A stretch of DNA of 41,570 nucleotides from an uncultured Burkholderiales bacterium (GTDB lineage: Bacteria > Pseudomonadota > Gammaproteobacteria > Burkholderiales > Burkholderiaceae_C): positions 1 through 41,570 of the forward strand of contig CAIKVH010000068.1 in the NCBI GenBank assembly GCA_903830725.1. The letters are read 5' to 3'. The position numbers were made by a program, and so were the translations under genes. This document shows positions 8,397 to 17,644 of this stretch, piece after piece. Each line of letters begins with the position of its first letter. The first letter of the stretch is position 1. The notes under the pieces are model-generated. The model had not been told where the DNA came from. It made no database searches and saw only the letters and a program-made list of their open reading frames with translations.

Positions 8397-9641
8397 TTAA
8401 ACGCGTTTAAAAATCAAACTACCGTTTGTGCCGCCAAAACCAAAATTATTTTTGAGCGCATAAGTCATGTCGATCTCGCGTGCTTTGTTGGCACAGTAAT
8501 CAAGCGGACACTCTGGATCTTGGTTATCAAGATTAATGGTTGGTGGGGCAATTTGGTTATGCAAAGCCAGTACCGTAAAGACACTTTCAATGCCCCCTGC
8601 ACCGCCTAACAAATGGCCAGTCATAGATTTGGTCGAACTGATGAGTGTTTTCTTGGCGTGCTCACCCAGTGCGGCTTGGATAGCGTGAGTTTCATTCACG
8701 TCGCCTAACGGAGTGGACGTTCCGTGTGCGTTTAGATAATCGATTTGATCCGCGTTTATTTGCGCATTCTTCATGGCATTTACCATGGCTCTGCGAGGAC
8801 CGTCCATATTTGGAGCTGTCATGTGACCCGCATCCGCGCTCATTCCAAAGCCAACGAGTTCTGCATAAATCTTTGCCCCGCGAGCTTTTGCGTATTCGTA
8901 TTCTTCTAAAACCACAGCGCCAGCGCCCTCGCCGAGTACAAACCCGTCACGGTCTTTGTCCCAAGGACGGGATGCGCGAGCAGGATCATCATTTCGAGTG
9001 GAGAGTGCTCTCATGGCTGCAAAACCGCCAAGTCCAAGAGGGGAAATTGTGGCTTCAGCCCCTCCAGCAATCATCACATCAGCATCCCCGTATTCGATTA
9101 ATCGTCCCGCCTGTCCAATGCTGTGCAGACCTGTAGTGCAGGCAGTTGCAATGGCTAGGTTAGGGCCTTTGAATCCAAAACGCATGGACACGTGACCGGA
9201 GATCATGTTGACGATGGAGGCTGGAACAAAGAAGGGCGAGATTCGGCGAGGCCCTCTACTCACGAGCTCCGCGTGCATGTTCTCAATCAAAGGTAACCCG
9301 CCAATGCCAGAGCCGATTAAGCAACCGATTCTCTCGGCAACCAGCTCATCTAGCGCGTCCCCAGTAGGTAACCCACTGTCTTGGACTGCTTGAACCGCAG
9401 CCACAATACCGAAATGTATGAATGAATCCATCGTCCGGGCTTCCTTGGATCCGATATAGGAATCCAGGTCGAGGCCCTTTACTTCTCCGGCGAAGTGACA
9501 AGCAAACCCACTTGCATCGAAGTGAGTTATGTTGGCTATGCCGGATTTACCAGCAATAATGTTAGACCAGGATTCGTCAACCGTATTACCTACGGGACAA
9601 ACGCAACCCAGGCCCGTTACAACTACGCGGCGACGGCTCAT
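8397..9641 (-). CDS. fabF: 3-oxoacyl-[acyl-carrier-protein] synthase II (KAS II)
   Basis: FabF condenses malonyl-ACP with acyl-ACP in each elongation cycle and is the enzyme that makes cis-vaccenate possible. It has 414 aa, the family's usual length. The Cys-His-His site is complete: C168 (TACTTG), H306 ([11 protein letters not shown]) and H343 (SMTGHLLGG), with conserved Lys K338. The C-terminal [14 protein letters not shown] is typical. It is last in the fab block, 37 bases after acpP. The 5' spacer has no clear Shine-Dalgarno, so coupling to acpP translation is possible. Confidence 0.98.
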   Translation of the reverse strand: MSRRRVVVTGLGCVCPVGNTVDESWSNIIAGKSGIANITHFDASGFACHFAGEVKGLDLDSYIGSKEARTMDSFIHFGIVAAVQAVQDSGLPTGDALDELVAERIGCLIGSGIGGLPLIENMHAELVSRGPRRISPFFVPASIVNMISGHVSMRFGFKGPNLAIATACTTGLHSIGQAGRLIEYGDADVMIAGGAEATISPLGLGGFAAMRALSTRNDDPARASRPWDKDRDGFVLGEGAGAVVLEEYEYAKARGAKIYAELVGFGMSADAGHMTAPNMDGPRRAMVNAMKNAQINADQIDYLNAHGTSTPLGDVNETHAIQAALGEHAKKTLISSTKSMTGHLLGGAGGIESVFTVLALHNQIAPPTINLDNQDPECPLDYCANKAREIDMTYALKNNFGFGGTNGSLIFKRV

Positions 9642-9678
9642 TCAACAACTACTTTCAGTATTGGATACTTAATTTAAT

Positions 9679-9918
<240 letters not shown>

Positions 9919-9924
9919 TTAATT

Positions 9925-9935
9925 CCCTCAGAGGG
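9925..9935 (-). promoter_or_regulatory. Small hairpin over the acpP ribosome-binding site
   Basis: On the minus strand CCCT-CTG-AGGG forms a 4-bp stem with a triloop, and its 3' arm is the Shine-Dalgarno of acpP. This could modulate the very high translation expected for acpP, but such a short stem may be chance. Confidence 0.3.
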
Positions 9936-10002
9936 TTGTGTAGAAGATGCTAATTTTAGCCGAGTAGAGAATGGATTTCAGAAAAATGAAAAAAACTTAA
10001 AT

Positions 10003-10752
10003 TTAAATCATTAACATGCCGCCGTTGACATGTATCTCCTGTCCCGTGATATAGGAGGCTAATGGGCTTGCAAGGAATTGAACTAAATTTGCAACATCCG
10101 CTGACTGACCTAATCTACTCAGTGGAATCTGTGAAATTAATGCTTTTTGTTGCTCTTCTGAGAGCGCAGCAGTCATATCAGTCTCTATAAAGCCAGGAGC
10201 AACACAATTTACAGTAATATTTCTGGATCCAAGCTCCCTGGCCAGTGCTCGCGTCATCCCCGCTACCCCGGCCTTTGAGGCCGCGTAATTGGACTGTCCC
10301 GGGTTGCCACTGGCGCCCACGACGCTAGTTATGTTAATGATTCTGCCAAAACGCTGCTTCATCATGGGGCGAATTACCGCTTTGGAGAGCGTGAAAACGG
10401 CTTTGAGATTGGTATCTATCACGGCGTCCCAATCTTCTTCCTTTAAGCGCATTGCGAGCATATCTTTGGTGATGCCGGCGTTGTTAACCAAAATGTGCAG
10501 GCCGCCGCGGTCGGTGGAGATTTTGTCCACTAAATCATTGGCGGCGGCGGTGTCCGTTACGTTTAGCACCACCCCCGTGCAACCCTCAAAGGCGCTTAAC
10601 TGGTCTTTGATCTTTTGCGCACCGGTATCTGATGTGGCAGTTCCGATGACGTGCGCCCCTTGCTCCGCTAGGGCATGAGCAATCGCTTGCCCAATCCCCC
10701 GCGTTGCGCCTGTAACTAGGGCGATTTGCCCTTTCATTTGATGAGCTGACAT
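10003..10752 (-). CDS. fabG: 3-oxoacyl-[acyl-carrier-protein] reductase
   Basis: FabG is an NADPH-dependent short-chain dehydrogenase that reduces 3-oxoacyl-ACP to 3-hydroxyacyl-ACP. The Rossmann motif is GATRGIG (15-21), followed by NNAG near residue 90. The catalytic set is S143 (ITSVVG), Y156 and K160 (YAASK). At 249 aa it has the usual length. The C-terminal GQEIHVNGGMLMI is typical. An alternative start is M6 (MKGQIALVTG), which would match E. coli FabG more closely. The bases before the first ATG are pyrimidine-rich (CTCTTCTCACCTCATCT). It is 18 bases after fabD. Confidence 0.98.
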   Translation of the reverse strand: MSAHQMKGQIALVTGATRGIGQAIAHALAEQGAHVIGTATSDTGAQKIKDQLSAFEGCTGVVLNVTDTAAANDLVDKISTDRGGLHILVNNAGITKDMLAMRLKEEDWDAVIDTNLKAVFTLSKAVIRPMMKQRFGRIINITSVVGASGNPGQSNYAASKAGVAGMTRALARELGSRNITVNCVAPGFIETDMTAALSEEQQKALISQIPLSRLGQSADVANLVQFLASPLASYITGQEIHVNGGMLMI

Positions 10753-10770
10753 AGATGAGGTGAGAAGAGT

Positions 10771-11724
10771 TTAAGGGGAAGTTGTAGACAGTAATTCTTT
10801 CACAAGACCCAGTGAGGTGGGATCATAAAGCGGGGCGCTTTTAAGCGAATTGTCTATGCGTGCAGATAAACCGCTGAGTACTTTACCGGGTCCGCATTCA
10901 ATGGTGAACTCTATACCTGAGCTCTTCATTGTGCTGATGGTCTCAACCCAACGGACCGGGCTAAACGCTTGACGGTATAAAGACTCTTTGATCTTAACGG
11001 GGTCAGTTTGAATTAATACGTCAACATTATTGAGCACTTGTATCTCAGGTGATTTAAAGGTCGCCTGTTCTAATTTTTCTTTTAATTTATCTGCCGCAGG
11101 CTTCATGAGCGTGGAGTGAAAGGGGGCGGAGACGGGCAAAATTAAAGCCCTTTTAGCTCCCATTGCTTTAAGTACCTCACAGGCCTTGTTCACTCCTGCA
11201 ACTGAGCCTGCGATGACGGTTTGGAGGGGGTCATTGAAGTTGACTGCTTGCACGCACTCACTCGGGTTTTCTCGCTCAACCTGAGCACACCCTTCGATGA
11301 CCTTGTCTGAGGCTAAACCGAGCACAGCTGCCATTGCGCCAACCCCAACAGGTACTGCGTCTTGCATGGCCTGCGCTCTAAAACGAACCAGCGGGGCAGC
11401 GTCCTTCAGGCTTAGCGCGCCCGCGCAGACCAAGGCCGAGTACTCACCCAAAGAGTGGCCCGCCATGACGCTTGGATCTTGTCCGCCTTCGGCCTTCCAA
11501 ACTCGGTAAGCGGCAACGCCTGCAGCAAGCATGACAGGTTGTGTATTGGTTGTGAGCGACAACTCCTCTTTAGTGCCAGAGGAGATAAGCTTGCCTAAGT
11601 CCTCGGAAAGTGCATCCGATGCTTCCCCTAGGGTTTCTAAAACGCTTGGGTGCGTGCCCCATGCATCCAACATACCCACTGACTGTGAGCCTTGTCCAGG
11701 AAATAAGAACGCGGTATTTTTCAT
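10771..11724 (-). CDS. fabD: Malonyl-CoA:ACP transacylase
   Basis: FabD moves malonate from CoA to AcpP, supplying the extender unit. The 317-aa protein starts with the family's FLFPGQGSQSVGM. It carries the nucleophile elbow GHSLGEYSAL (S91) and the partner His in VSAPFHSTLM (H203), plus the conserved QPVMLA segment at about 62. It lies 15 bases after fabH and 18 bases before fabG on the same strand, so one transcript is likely. Confidence 0.98.
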   Translation of the reverse strand: MKNTAFLFPGQGSQSVGMLDAWGTHPSVLETLGEASDALSEDLGKLISSGTKEELSLTTNTQPVMLAAGVAAYRVWKAEGGQDPSVMAGHSLGEYSALVCAGALSLKDAAPLVRFRAQAMQDAVPVGVGAMAAVLGLASDKVIEGCAQVERENPSECVQAVNFNDPLQTVIAGSVAGVNKACEVLKAMGAKRALILPVSAPFHSTLMKPAADKLKEKLEQATFKSPEIQVLNNVDVLIQTDPVKIKESLYRQAFSPVRWVETISTMKSSGIEFTIECGPGKVLSGLSARIDNSLKSAPLYDPTSLGLVKELLSTTSP

Positions 11725-11739
11725 GGATTTATTTTTTCA

Positions 11740-12741
11740 TTAAAAAGTAACTACGGCCGAGCCCCAGGTAAAGCCGCCACCAACGCCTTCGAGTAGCAAG
11801 TTTTGTCCTTTTTGGATTTGTCCACTTCGAACGCCGTGGTCAAGTGCCAATGGAATGGATGCTGCGGAAGTATTGCCGTGATCTTGAACGGTGAGAATCA
11901 CCTTGTCCATGGGGAGGCCCATTTTCTTGGCAGTGCTTTGGATAATCCTGATATTGGCTTGATGGGGCACTAACCAATCGATGTCTTTGGATTCGAGACC
12001 GGCTTTTTTGAGGCAGGTCACAGCAGTTTGCTCTAGGAGACTGACCGCTAATTTAAAGACAGCTTGTCCGTTCATCTTCAGCAGTGGCTCACCCAAAATT
12101 TTTCCTCCACTCACGTGGCCAGGAACGCACAAAATATCTGTATGTTTACCGTCCGAGTGGATGTCTGTTGCCAAAATGCCCGGGGCCTCAGATGCCTCTA
12201 AGACAACCGCTCCTGCCCCATCGCCAAATAAAACACTGGTGGTGCGGTCATTGAAATCAAGGAGCCTTGAGAAAACCTCTGCACCTATGACAAGAGCCCT
12301 TTGCGCCTTGCCCGCACAAATCATTGCATCGGCAACACTGAGAGCATAGATAAAGCCACTGCATACGGCTTGGATGTCAAAAGCCGGGGCGCCAGCAATT
12401 GCAGCGGACGCCTCGCTCATGCCCTGTAACTTGCTCTGCAAAATACAGGCAGTAGAGGGGAACACCATATCCGGGGTAGATGTAGCAACAATAATTAAAT
12501 CGATCTTTTCTGCGCCAATCCCCGCCGCCTTCAGTGCTTGTTTGCTGGCTTCAAAGGCCAGGTCACTGCTGTAAACCCCGTCATCCACAAAGTGACGAGC
12601 CCCGATGCCAGTTCTCTCCATGATCCAAGGCTCGGAGCTTTCTATGCCTAACTTGGCAAGTTGGTCAACAATTTGTGCGTTAGTAACGCGGCGCGCAGGT
12701 AAGAAACTACCGGTACCAATGATTCGTGAGTATCTTGTCAT
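11740..12741 (-). CDS. fabH: 3-oxoacyl-[acyl-carrier-protein] synthase III (KAS III)
   Basis: FabH starts fatty-acid synthesis by condensing acetyl-CoA with malonyl-ACP. The Cys-His-Asn triad is complete: C127 (AVCSGF), H260 (VPHQANIRI) and N290 ([10 protein letters not shown]). Length is 333 aa; the extra Ala-rich segment near residues 108-118 ([12 protein letters not shown]) makes it slightly longer than E. coli FabH. The ATG overlaps the plsX stop by ATGA, indicating translational coupling. Confidence 0.98.
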   Translation of the reverse strand: MTRYSRIIGTGSFLPARRVTNAQIVDQLAKLGIESSEPWIMERTGIGARHFVDDGVYSSDLAFEASKQALKAAGIGAEKIDLIIVATSTPDMVFPSTACILQSKLQGMSEASAAIAGAPAFDIQAVCSGFIYALSVADAMICAGKAQRALVIGAEVFSRLLDFNDRTTSVLFGDGAGAVVLEASEAPGILATDIHSDGKHTDILCVPGHVSGGKILGEPLLKMNGQAVFKLAVSLLEQTAVTCLKKAGLESKDIDWLVPHQANIRIIQSTAKKMGLPMDKVILTVQDHGNTSAASIPLALDHGVRSGQIQKGQNLLLEGVGGGFTWGSAVVTF

Positions 12742-13790
12742 TCATCTTGAGTGCTGTTGCTCACTTCTTTGCTCATTTGGCTTGAAGCCAAAAAAGGCGC
12801 TGCGTGAGCTATTCGTAATCGAACTTTATCCAGCAAGTTGTTATGTGCTGCATCATACGCTCGGTTTAAGGCGTTTTCAAAAGCAAGCACGTCAGCTGAG
12901 CCATGACTTTTAAAAACCAGGCCACGCAGACCTAGCAGGGCTGCGCCGTTGTGTCTGCGGTGATCAACGCGTTTTTTAAATGCAGATAGCGCTGGAAGAG
13001 CTATAAATCCCGACAGTTTGGTAAATATATTGCGTGAAAAGCCTTCTTTTAGCATCGTTGAAACCATAGATGCTAGACCTTCACTTGCCTTTAGCGCCAC
13101 ATTTCCCACAAATCCATCACAGACCACAATATCTGTGGTTCCTTTAAAAATATCATTGCCTTCAACATTTCCGTAAAAATTGAGATCGCCGGAGATGGCG
13201 GCAGATCGCATCAATTCAGCGGTTTTTTTGATCATTTCGCCGCCTTTGATCGCTTCTTCCCCAATATTTAAGAGTCCAACCGTGGGTTCTTCTATGCCCT
13301 GGAGCACACTAACCAAGGCAGAGCCCATAACTGCAAATTGCATAAGATGCTCGGCTGTGCAGTCAACGTTGGCGCCCAAATCTAGCATTGTGGTCCCACC
13401 GCCCTTGGCATTGGGCATTTGACCTGCAATGGCGGGTCGTTCTATGCCGTCTAAGGTTTTGAGGACGTAGCGGGCGATAGCCATTAGGGCGCCTGTATTG
13501 CCTGCAGAAACGGCGGCTTGTGCGTGGCCATCTCTAACCTGTTCAATACTCAAGCGCATGGAGGATTTCTTTTTGCGGCGAAGTGCAACTTCTACCGGGT
13601 CGTCCATTTCGACAATCTCGGGGGATTCGATTATTTGTGCTCTCGGATGAGAGAAGTTGACGGCACTGTCTTTTAGGACGACGCATATAAGTTTTGCGTC
13701 GGCGTGATTGTCTAAAAAATGTCTACAAGCAGGTAGGGTGACGGATAAACCGTGATCTCCCCCCATGCAGTCAACGGACAATGTAGTCAT
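12738..13790 (-). CDS. plsX: Phosphate acyltransferase PlsX
   Basis: PlsX converts acyl-ACP to acyl-phosphate, the acyl donor for PlsY, and so links fatty-acid to phospholipid synthesis at the membrane face. The family start ([11 protein letters not shown]) is clear, followed by the [19 protein letters not shown] segment and the [16 protein letters not shown] segment. At 350 aa the length is usual, with a Ser/Asn/Gln tail. It follows rpmF by 103 bases, in which there is a terminator-like hairpin, and overlaps fabH by 4 bases. Confidence 0.97.
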   Translation of the reverse strand: MTTLSVDCMGGDHGLSVTLPACRHFLDNHADAKLICVVLKDSAVNFSHPRAQIIESPEIVEMDDPVEVALRRKKKSSMRLSIEQVRDGHAQAAVSAGNTGALMAIARYVLKTLDGIERPAIAGQMPNAKGGGTTMLDLGANVDCTAEHLMQFAVMGSALVSVLQGIEEPTVGLLNIGEEAIKGGEMIKKTAELMRSAAISGDLNFYGNVEGNDIFKGTTDIVVCDGFVGNVALKASEGLASMVSTMLKEGFSRNIFTKLSGFIALPALSAFKKRVDHRRHNGAALLGLRGLVFKSHGSADVLAFENALNRAYDAAHNNLLDKVRLRIAHAAPFLASSQMSKEVSNSTQDE

Positions 13791-13842
13791 GTTTTGTCAG
13801 TGGAATGGGGAAAGAGTTTACAAAAACTGATGTGAACTAATG

Positions 13843-13877
13843 CAAAAGCCCGCGCCATTTAACTTAGCGACGGGCTT
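13843..13877 (-). terminator. Terminator/attenuator between rpmF and plsX
   Basis: On the minus strand AAGCCCG pairs with CGGGCTT; inside it CGC pairs with GCG next to a single bulged base, with a loop of about 11 bases, followed by a short TTTT. The U-tract is short, so partial read-through into plsX is expected. The site would let ribosomal protein L32 be made in excess over the fab enzymes. Confidence 0.65.
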
Positions 13878-13893
13878 GTGCGGTTGTGAAGTC

Positions 13894-14076
13894 TTACGCT
13901 TCTGATTTGGTTTTTAAAACCTTGCGACCACGGTAAAAGCCATTAGGGCTAATGTGGTGACGCAGGTGAACTTCGCCACTTGTTGGCTCTAATGCTAAAC
14001 CTGGCACGTTCAAAGCATTGTGTGAACGGTGCATTCCACGCTTGGAGGGTGATTTCTTGTTTTGTTGGACGGCCAT
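13894..14076 (-). CDS. rpmF: 50S ribosomal protein L32
   Basis: A 60-aa basic protein of the large ribosomal subunit with the family start [18 protein letters not shown]. The C-terminal half ([17 protein letters not shown]) also matches. It has no zinc-binding Cys, so it is the Cys-free form. A strong Shine-Dalgarno (GAGGAG) lies 7 bases before the ATG. It follows yceD and precedes plsX, the standard proteobacterial order. Confidence 0.98.
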   Translation of the reverse strand: MAVQQNKKSPSKRGMHRSHNALNVPGLALEPTSGEVHLRHHISPNGFYRGRKVLKTKSEA

Positions 14077-14159
14077 GTGAGGCTCCTCGGAATTCTTTGT
14101 TTGTCGTATCTAGGGCAGTCAATCACGAGGTTAGTCCCCCGAACTGACAATAGCCCTAC

Positions 14160-14165
14160 ATTATA
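14160..14165 (-). promoter_or_regulatory. -10 box of a promoter for rpmF-plsX-fab
   Basis: A perfect TATAAT reads on the minus strand, about 85 bases before the rpmF start, in the yceD-rpmF gap. No good -35 hexamer is found at 16-18 bases, so the promoter may be activator-dependent or the match fortuitous. Confidence 0.4.
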
Positions 14166-14203
14166 ACCCACTCCACCGATTTCGGGTGATTCTTGATGCT
14201 CAA

Positions 14204-14752
14204 TCAGTGATTTGTCGGTTTTTTCAACTGTTCAAGCACTGCAAATGGGTTGGGCCGCTCAAATTCCGTACTTTGCTCATTCTCCTCAGCCAGGCTCGCT
14301 AGGTATGCGTTATGACAACTTGGGTGCCTAGGTACAATGGGCAAACTCATGATGAGCTCATCTTCAATGAGTTCTAAAGAATTAAATCTTCGGTTCAGTA
14401 CTAGTAAATCTTCTTCATTTTCATCGTCTTGCGCCAATGCAATTTGTTCATTTGCAACAAACCGGAAGTCTCTATGGACTTCCAAATCAAAGTTGGCAGG
14501 CGTCAAACAACGTTGGCAAGTAAGCGTAACCCGTGTGTTGGCTTTTAGGTGCAACCAGATTTGGTTTTCACCGTCTTCGGACTTGATCTCCTCGCCTCTC
14601 AAACTCCAATGCACATCCTCACTCGGGGTTTCACGAATGTCTTCCTGCCTGAGTCGCTCAAAGGCGTCTAAAGGATATTGCCCAGATAGCTCGGATGCAT
14701 TTTTTGCAAAAGTCAAAATATCTAATTGATTCAGATCTAAATTATTTTTCAT
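14204..14752 (-). CDS. yceD: YceD/DUF177 family protein
   Basis: YceD-type proteins are linked to 23S rRNA accumulation and L32 assembly, as inferred from family members and their constant position next to rpmF. The conserved CQRCL motif is present (C79, C82), preceded by the beta-rich LKANTRVTLT, with an acidic stretch (QDDENEEDLL) after it. From the ATG at 14752 it is 182 aa. The frame extends to a TTG at 14782, but that would overlap the first bases of the divergent maf frame. A weak GGGG is the only Shine-Dalgarno candidate. Confidence 0.9.
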   Translation of the reverse strand: MKNNLDLNQLDILTFAKNASELSGQYPLDAFERLRQEDIRETPSEDVHWSLRGEEIKSEDGENQIWLHLKANTRVTLTCQRCLTPANFDLEVHRDFRFVANEQIALAQDDENEEDLLVLNRRFNSLELIEDELIMSLPIVPRHPSCHNAYLASLAEENEQSTEFERPNPFAVLEQLKKPTNH

Positions 14753-14797
14753 CACCCCGAGTGTAAGAGAATCGGGGTGCAATTGAAACTCAATATC

Positions 14798-15400
14798 ATG
14801 GCCAGCTTAAACCCAAATTCAAACCTCAATCTCATCTTAGCCTCTACTTCGGTTTACAGGCGGGAGTTGTTGCAACGCCTTCGAATGCCTTTTGAAGTTG
14901 TTGCTCCCCTAGTAGATGAGACCCCCATGCCAGGAGAGGCCCCTCCCGCGTTGGCTAGCAGATTGGCTATTGCGAAAGCCCTAGCTGTGGCTCGCAACCG
15001 AATTGATTCGGTGGTCATTGGTTCTGACCAAGTTGCCAATTTGAAGGGCGAATGCTTGGGTAAGCCCGGAACGCATGAGAACGCATTTCGCCAACTTCAG
15101 AGGCTTCGCGGGCAAGAAGTCTTTTTTGAAACGGCAGTTGCCGTAGTTTGTCTGAAAAACAATTTTGAAGCCCATGAATTGGTTCGCATTAGAGTTCTAT
15201 TTCGAGAGCTTGAGGACTCTGAAATTGAAAGCTATTTACGTGCTGAGATGCCTTACGATTGTGCTGGAAGCGCTAAAAGCGAGGGGCTTGGGATTTCTTT
15301 GTTAGAAGTGATTGAGAGCAACGATCCAACCGCGTTGGTCGGACTTCCTTTGATTGCAACCTCACGCATGCTCAGACAAGCGGGATTTAAACTATTTTGA
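14798..15400 (+). CDS. maf: Maf/YceF-family nucleoside triphosphate pyrophosphatase
   Basis: Maf proteins hydrolyse non-canonical nucleotides; the YceF branch prefers 7-methyl-GTP. The signature is LILASTSVYRRELLQRL near the N-terminus, then the metal/substrate segments VIGSDQVANL, KPGTHENAF and YDCAGSAKSEG. From the ATG at 14798 it is 200 aa; a GTG at 14777 would add 7 residues. The position next to yceD-rpmF, divergent from it, matches the YceF subgroup. The next gene starts 9 bases after its stop. Confidence 0.93.
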   Translation: MASLNPNSNLNLILASTSVYRRELLQRLRMPFEVVAPLVDETPMPGEAPPALASRLAIAKALAVARNRIDSVVIGSDQVANLKGECLGKPGTHENAFRQLQRLRGQEVFFETAVAVVCLKNNFEAHELVRIRVLFRELEDSEIESYLRAEMPYDCAGSAKSEGLGISLLEVIESNDPTALVGLPLIATSRMLRQAGFKLF

Positions 15401-15409
15401 AAGCTCTAG

Positions 15410-16222
15410 ATGACTGAAGGTAATCAAAGCACCCAGGCCGTTGGTGGTAATTTGGGATCTCTTTTTTTGGTCCCTGCGCCTCTTGACTTTGGTTGTCCCA
15501 GTCAAGTTCCAATCACTTACGCGTTGCCTGCACATACGCTTGAAGTTGCAAGTGGGTTGGAGTACTGGATCTGTGAGAACGCCAAAACCCTGCGCGCTTA
15601 TCTTAAAAGAGTGGGTGAGGTGTGTCCATTGAAAATACCGATTCAACAAATCCAAATCATTGAGTTGCCGCACGCGGTTCATAAAAAAGGGGACCATGTG
15701 GGCGAGACCCGGGGTCAACAAGTCGGCGCAATTAAAGAATTGTTAAAACCCTCCCTTGAAGGACACAATATTGGCTTGGCTAGCGAAGCAGGCATGCCCG
15801 CTATTGCAGATCCCGGGTCCTCGGTCGTGCGCGCGGCGCATGCACTCAACCTGAATGTGATCCCTTTGGTCGGTCCCTCCTCTTTATTAATGGCTTTATC
15901 GGCCATGGGACTAAACGGGCAAAGTTTTGCTTTTGTAGGGTACGTTCCGCATGAAAGCGGTGCTTTGATCAAGAGGGTGAAAGAGCTTGAAGGGGTTGTG
16001 CTTAGAAGCCAACAAACGCAACTCTTAATTGAGACGCCCTACAGAAATAATTCCCTCTTTAAGAGCTTAATTAGCACGCTCCAACCCAGCACGAGGGTGG
16101 GGGTTAGCATTGGATTGACTTTGGAGCACATGCAAAATAAATGTCACAGCGTATCGCACTGGAGAGAGAAGTCGTTTGAGTTGCCTCAGAATGTGCCCGT
16201 TGTTTTTGCAATAGGCACTTAA
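15410..16222 (+). CDS. SAM-dependent methyltransferase, RsmI-like (tetrapyrrole-methylase fold)
   Basis: This belongs to the tetrapyrrole (corrin/porphyrin) methylase superfamily, of which RsmI methylates the 2'-OH of 16S rRNA C1402. Visible family segments are SEAGMPAIADPGSSVVRAAH (about 125-145), PLVGPSSLLMALSAMGLNGQSFAFVGY and LIETPYRN. The N-terminus lacks the usual ATPIGNLGD motif of true RsmI (here VPAPLDFG). It is therefore probably the second paralogue common in beta/gammaproteobacteria, with its substrate unknown. It is 270 aa and likely cotranscribed with maf. Confidence 0.85.
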   Translation: MTEGNQSTQAVGGNLGSLFLVPAPLDFGCPSQVPITYALPAHTLEVASGLEYWICENAKTLRAYLKRVGEVCPLKIPIQQIQIIELPHAVHKKGDHVGETRGQQVGAIKELLKPSLEGHNIGLASEAGMPAIADPGSSVVRAAHALNLNVIPLVGPSSLLMALSAMGLNGQSFAFVGYVPHESGALIKRVKELEGVVLRSQQTQLLIETPYRNNSLFKSLISTLQPSTRVGVSIGLTLEHMQNKCHSVSHWREKSFELPQNVPVVFAIGT

Positions 16223-16256
16223 GTCGTTTAAGGTACTTAAAAGTTGATAGAACAAC

Positions 16257-17276
16257 TTAATGAACTTCAGGCCAAGTCTTTAATGCTTTAACCGCGCCCG
16301 CACCCATTGCGGCTCCAAAGCGTTTGGCCAGTCTCTCAGCAACGTTATCTCTCTTCGTGTAATCTACTAAATCTTCCGCTTTCACAATCTCACGCGCGAC
16401 GAAGTCCACACTCCCCAGGCCATCCGCGAGTCCCATCTCTATAGCTTGTTGGCCGGTCCAAAATAAACCACTAAACATGTCAGGTGTTTCTTTGAGTCGG
16501 TCCCCGCGTCCCTCTTTGACTACGCCAATGAATTGGTGATGAATTTGCTCCAACATATTTTGCGCAAATGCTTTGTGTGTTTTTGACAAAGGGCTAAAGG
16601 GATCCATAAATCCTTTGTTTTCTCCGGCAGTTAACAACCTTCTTTCTACGCCGACTTTGTCCATAATACCGGTGAAACCAAATCCGTCCATGAGCACGCC
16701 AATACTGCCAACGATGCTTGCTTTATCCACGTAGATGTTGTCAGCAGCGACAGCGATGTAGTAGGCCGCAGAAGCACATGTCTCCTCTACAACAGCGTAG
16801 ACTGGAATTTTATGTTTTGCTTTTAAGCGCCTGATCTCATCATTGATCATGCCCGCTTGAACCGGACTTCCCCCCGGGGAGTTGATCAAAATGATGACGG
16901 CTTTCGAATTCTCATCCTCAAATGCGTCTTTAAGGGCCTGATTAATCCATTCTGCACTCGCATCAGAGTCAGCCGATATTTCACCTTTAATCTCAACCAC
17001 CGCGGTGTGTGCAACGTTGCTTGTTGTGGGGCCGGTGTTTTTATACAAAGTAATTAAGCCAGCAATGATCAAAATCACCAACCAACTTAGGCGAACAAAG
17101 GTTCTCCAGCGACGGGCTTGTTTTTGCTCCTCTAATGCTGCAAAAGCCCATTTCTCCAAATTCACCTGCCCCCAACTCGAAGAGGGATGGTCTGCGCCTG
17201 CGCTAGGTGGATTTGATGGAGTTGATGGGTTTGAAGTTGGATTCGAGGAGTTGGCTTCGGAGGGGGGAGTATTCAT
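16257..17276 (-). CDS. sppA: S49-family signal-peptide-peptidase-like serine protease
   Basis: This membrane-anchored protease degrades cleaved signal peptides or other membrane-associated peptides. A Ser/Pro/Asn-rich cytoplasmic tail (1-35) precedes one membrane segment (about 64-78), then the S49 domain. The oxyanion segment is NSPGGSP (132-138). The nucleophile is S169 in CASAAYY and the Lys base is K221 in ENKGF, 52 residues apart, the same spacing as in Bacillus SppA. At 339 aa it is the short single-domain form. The start codon is 2 bases after the Rieske gene stop, so the two are coupled. Confidence 0.92.
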   Translation of the reverse strand: MNTPPSEANSSNPTSNPSTPSNPPSAGADHPSSSWGQVNLEKWAFAALEEQKQARRWRTFVRLSWLVILIIAGLITLYKNTGPTTSNVAHTAVVEIKGEISADSDASAEWINQALKDAFEDENSKAVIILINSPGGSPVQAGMINDEIRRLKAKHKIPVYAVVEETCASAAYYIAVAADNIYVDKASIVGSIGVLMDGFGFTGIMDKVGVERRLLTAGENKGFMDPFSPLSKTHKAFAQNMLEQIHHQFIGVVKEGRGDRLKETPDMFSGLFWTGQQAIEMGLADGLGSVDFVAREIVKAEDLVDYTKRDNVAERLAKRFGAAMGAGAVKALKTWPEVH

Positions 17277-17278
17277 TA

Positions 17279-17644
17279 TTAAAAAGCGATCATTTTCAAG
17301 TTGTGAGAAGTATGCCAGTAGATCTTAGAGTCTGCCTCAGTCAGTTGTATTTTTATTAAACTGCCTTTGCATGGACCCTCTACACATTGTCCACTACTTG
17401 GCGAGTAAACAGCCCCGTGTGTTGCACATAAGAGCCACTGTCCAGTGGTATCAAAAAAACGGTTAGGCTGGTAGTCCATCTCCATGGGGATGTGAGCACA
17501 CCTGTTGAGATATGCATGGACTTGCCCATCGTAGCGAATAGCAAAAGCGCAGCAGGTCATTCCCTCATAAACAACATCAAAGGGCACAGCGAGCCCTGAG
17601 TTGAGAAGTGCGCTTGATGGGCATAGGAATATTTTTTCATCCAT
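17279..17644 (-). CDS. Small Rieske [2Fe-2S] protein, 121 aa
   Basis: The protein is a single Rieske domain. The cluster ligands are C49-x-H51 (RCAHIPMEMD) and C73-x2-H76 (LCATHGAVY). Its lack of a transmembrane anchor or oxygenase domain suggests a soluble ferredoxin-like electron carrier. I chose the ATG at 17644, which overlaps the HAD gene end by 8 bases; an upstream start at 17689 would overlap further and adds no domain sequence. It lies in the order HAD phosphatase - Rieske - sppA, which I recall in other Burkholderiales. The redox partner is unknown. Confidence 0.87.
   Translation of the reverse strand: MDEKIFLCPSSALLNSGLAVPFDVVYEGMTCCAFAIRYDGQVHAYLNRCAHIPMEMDYQPNRFFDTTGQWLLCATHGAVYSPSSGQCVEGPCKGSLIKIQLTEADSKIYWHTSHNLKMIAF

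Noticed and set aside
14777-14797. Upstream GTG start for maf
   Set aside because: It would overlap the extended yceD frame and adds residues outside the conserved family start; ATG 14798 preferred.
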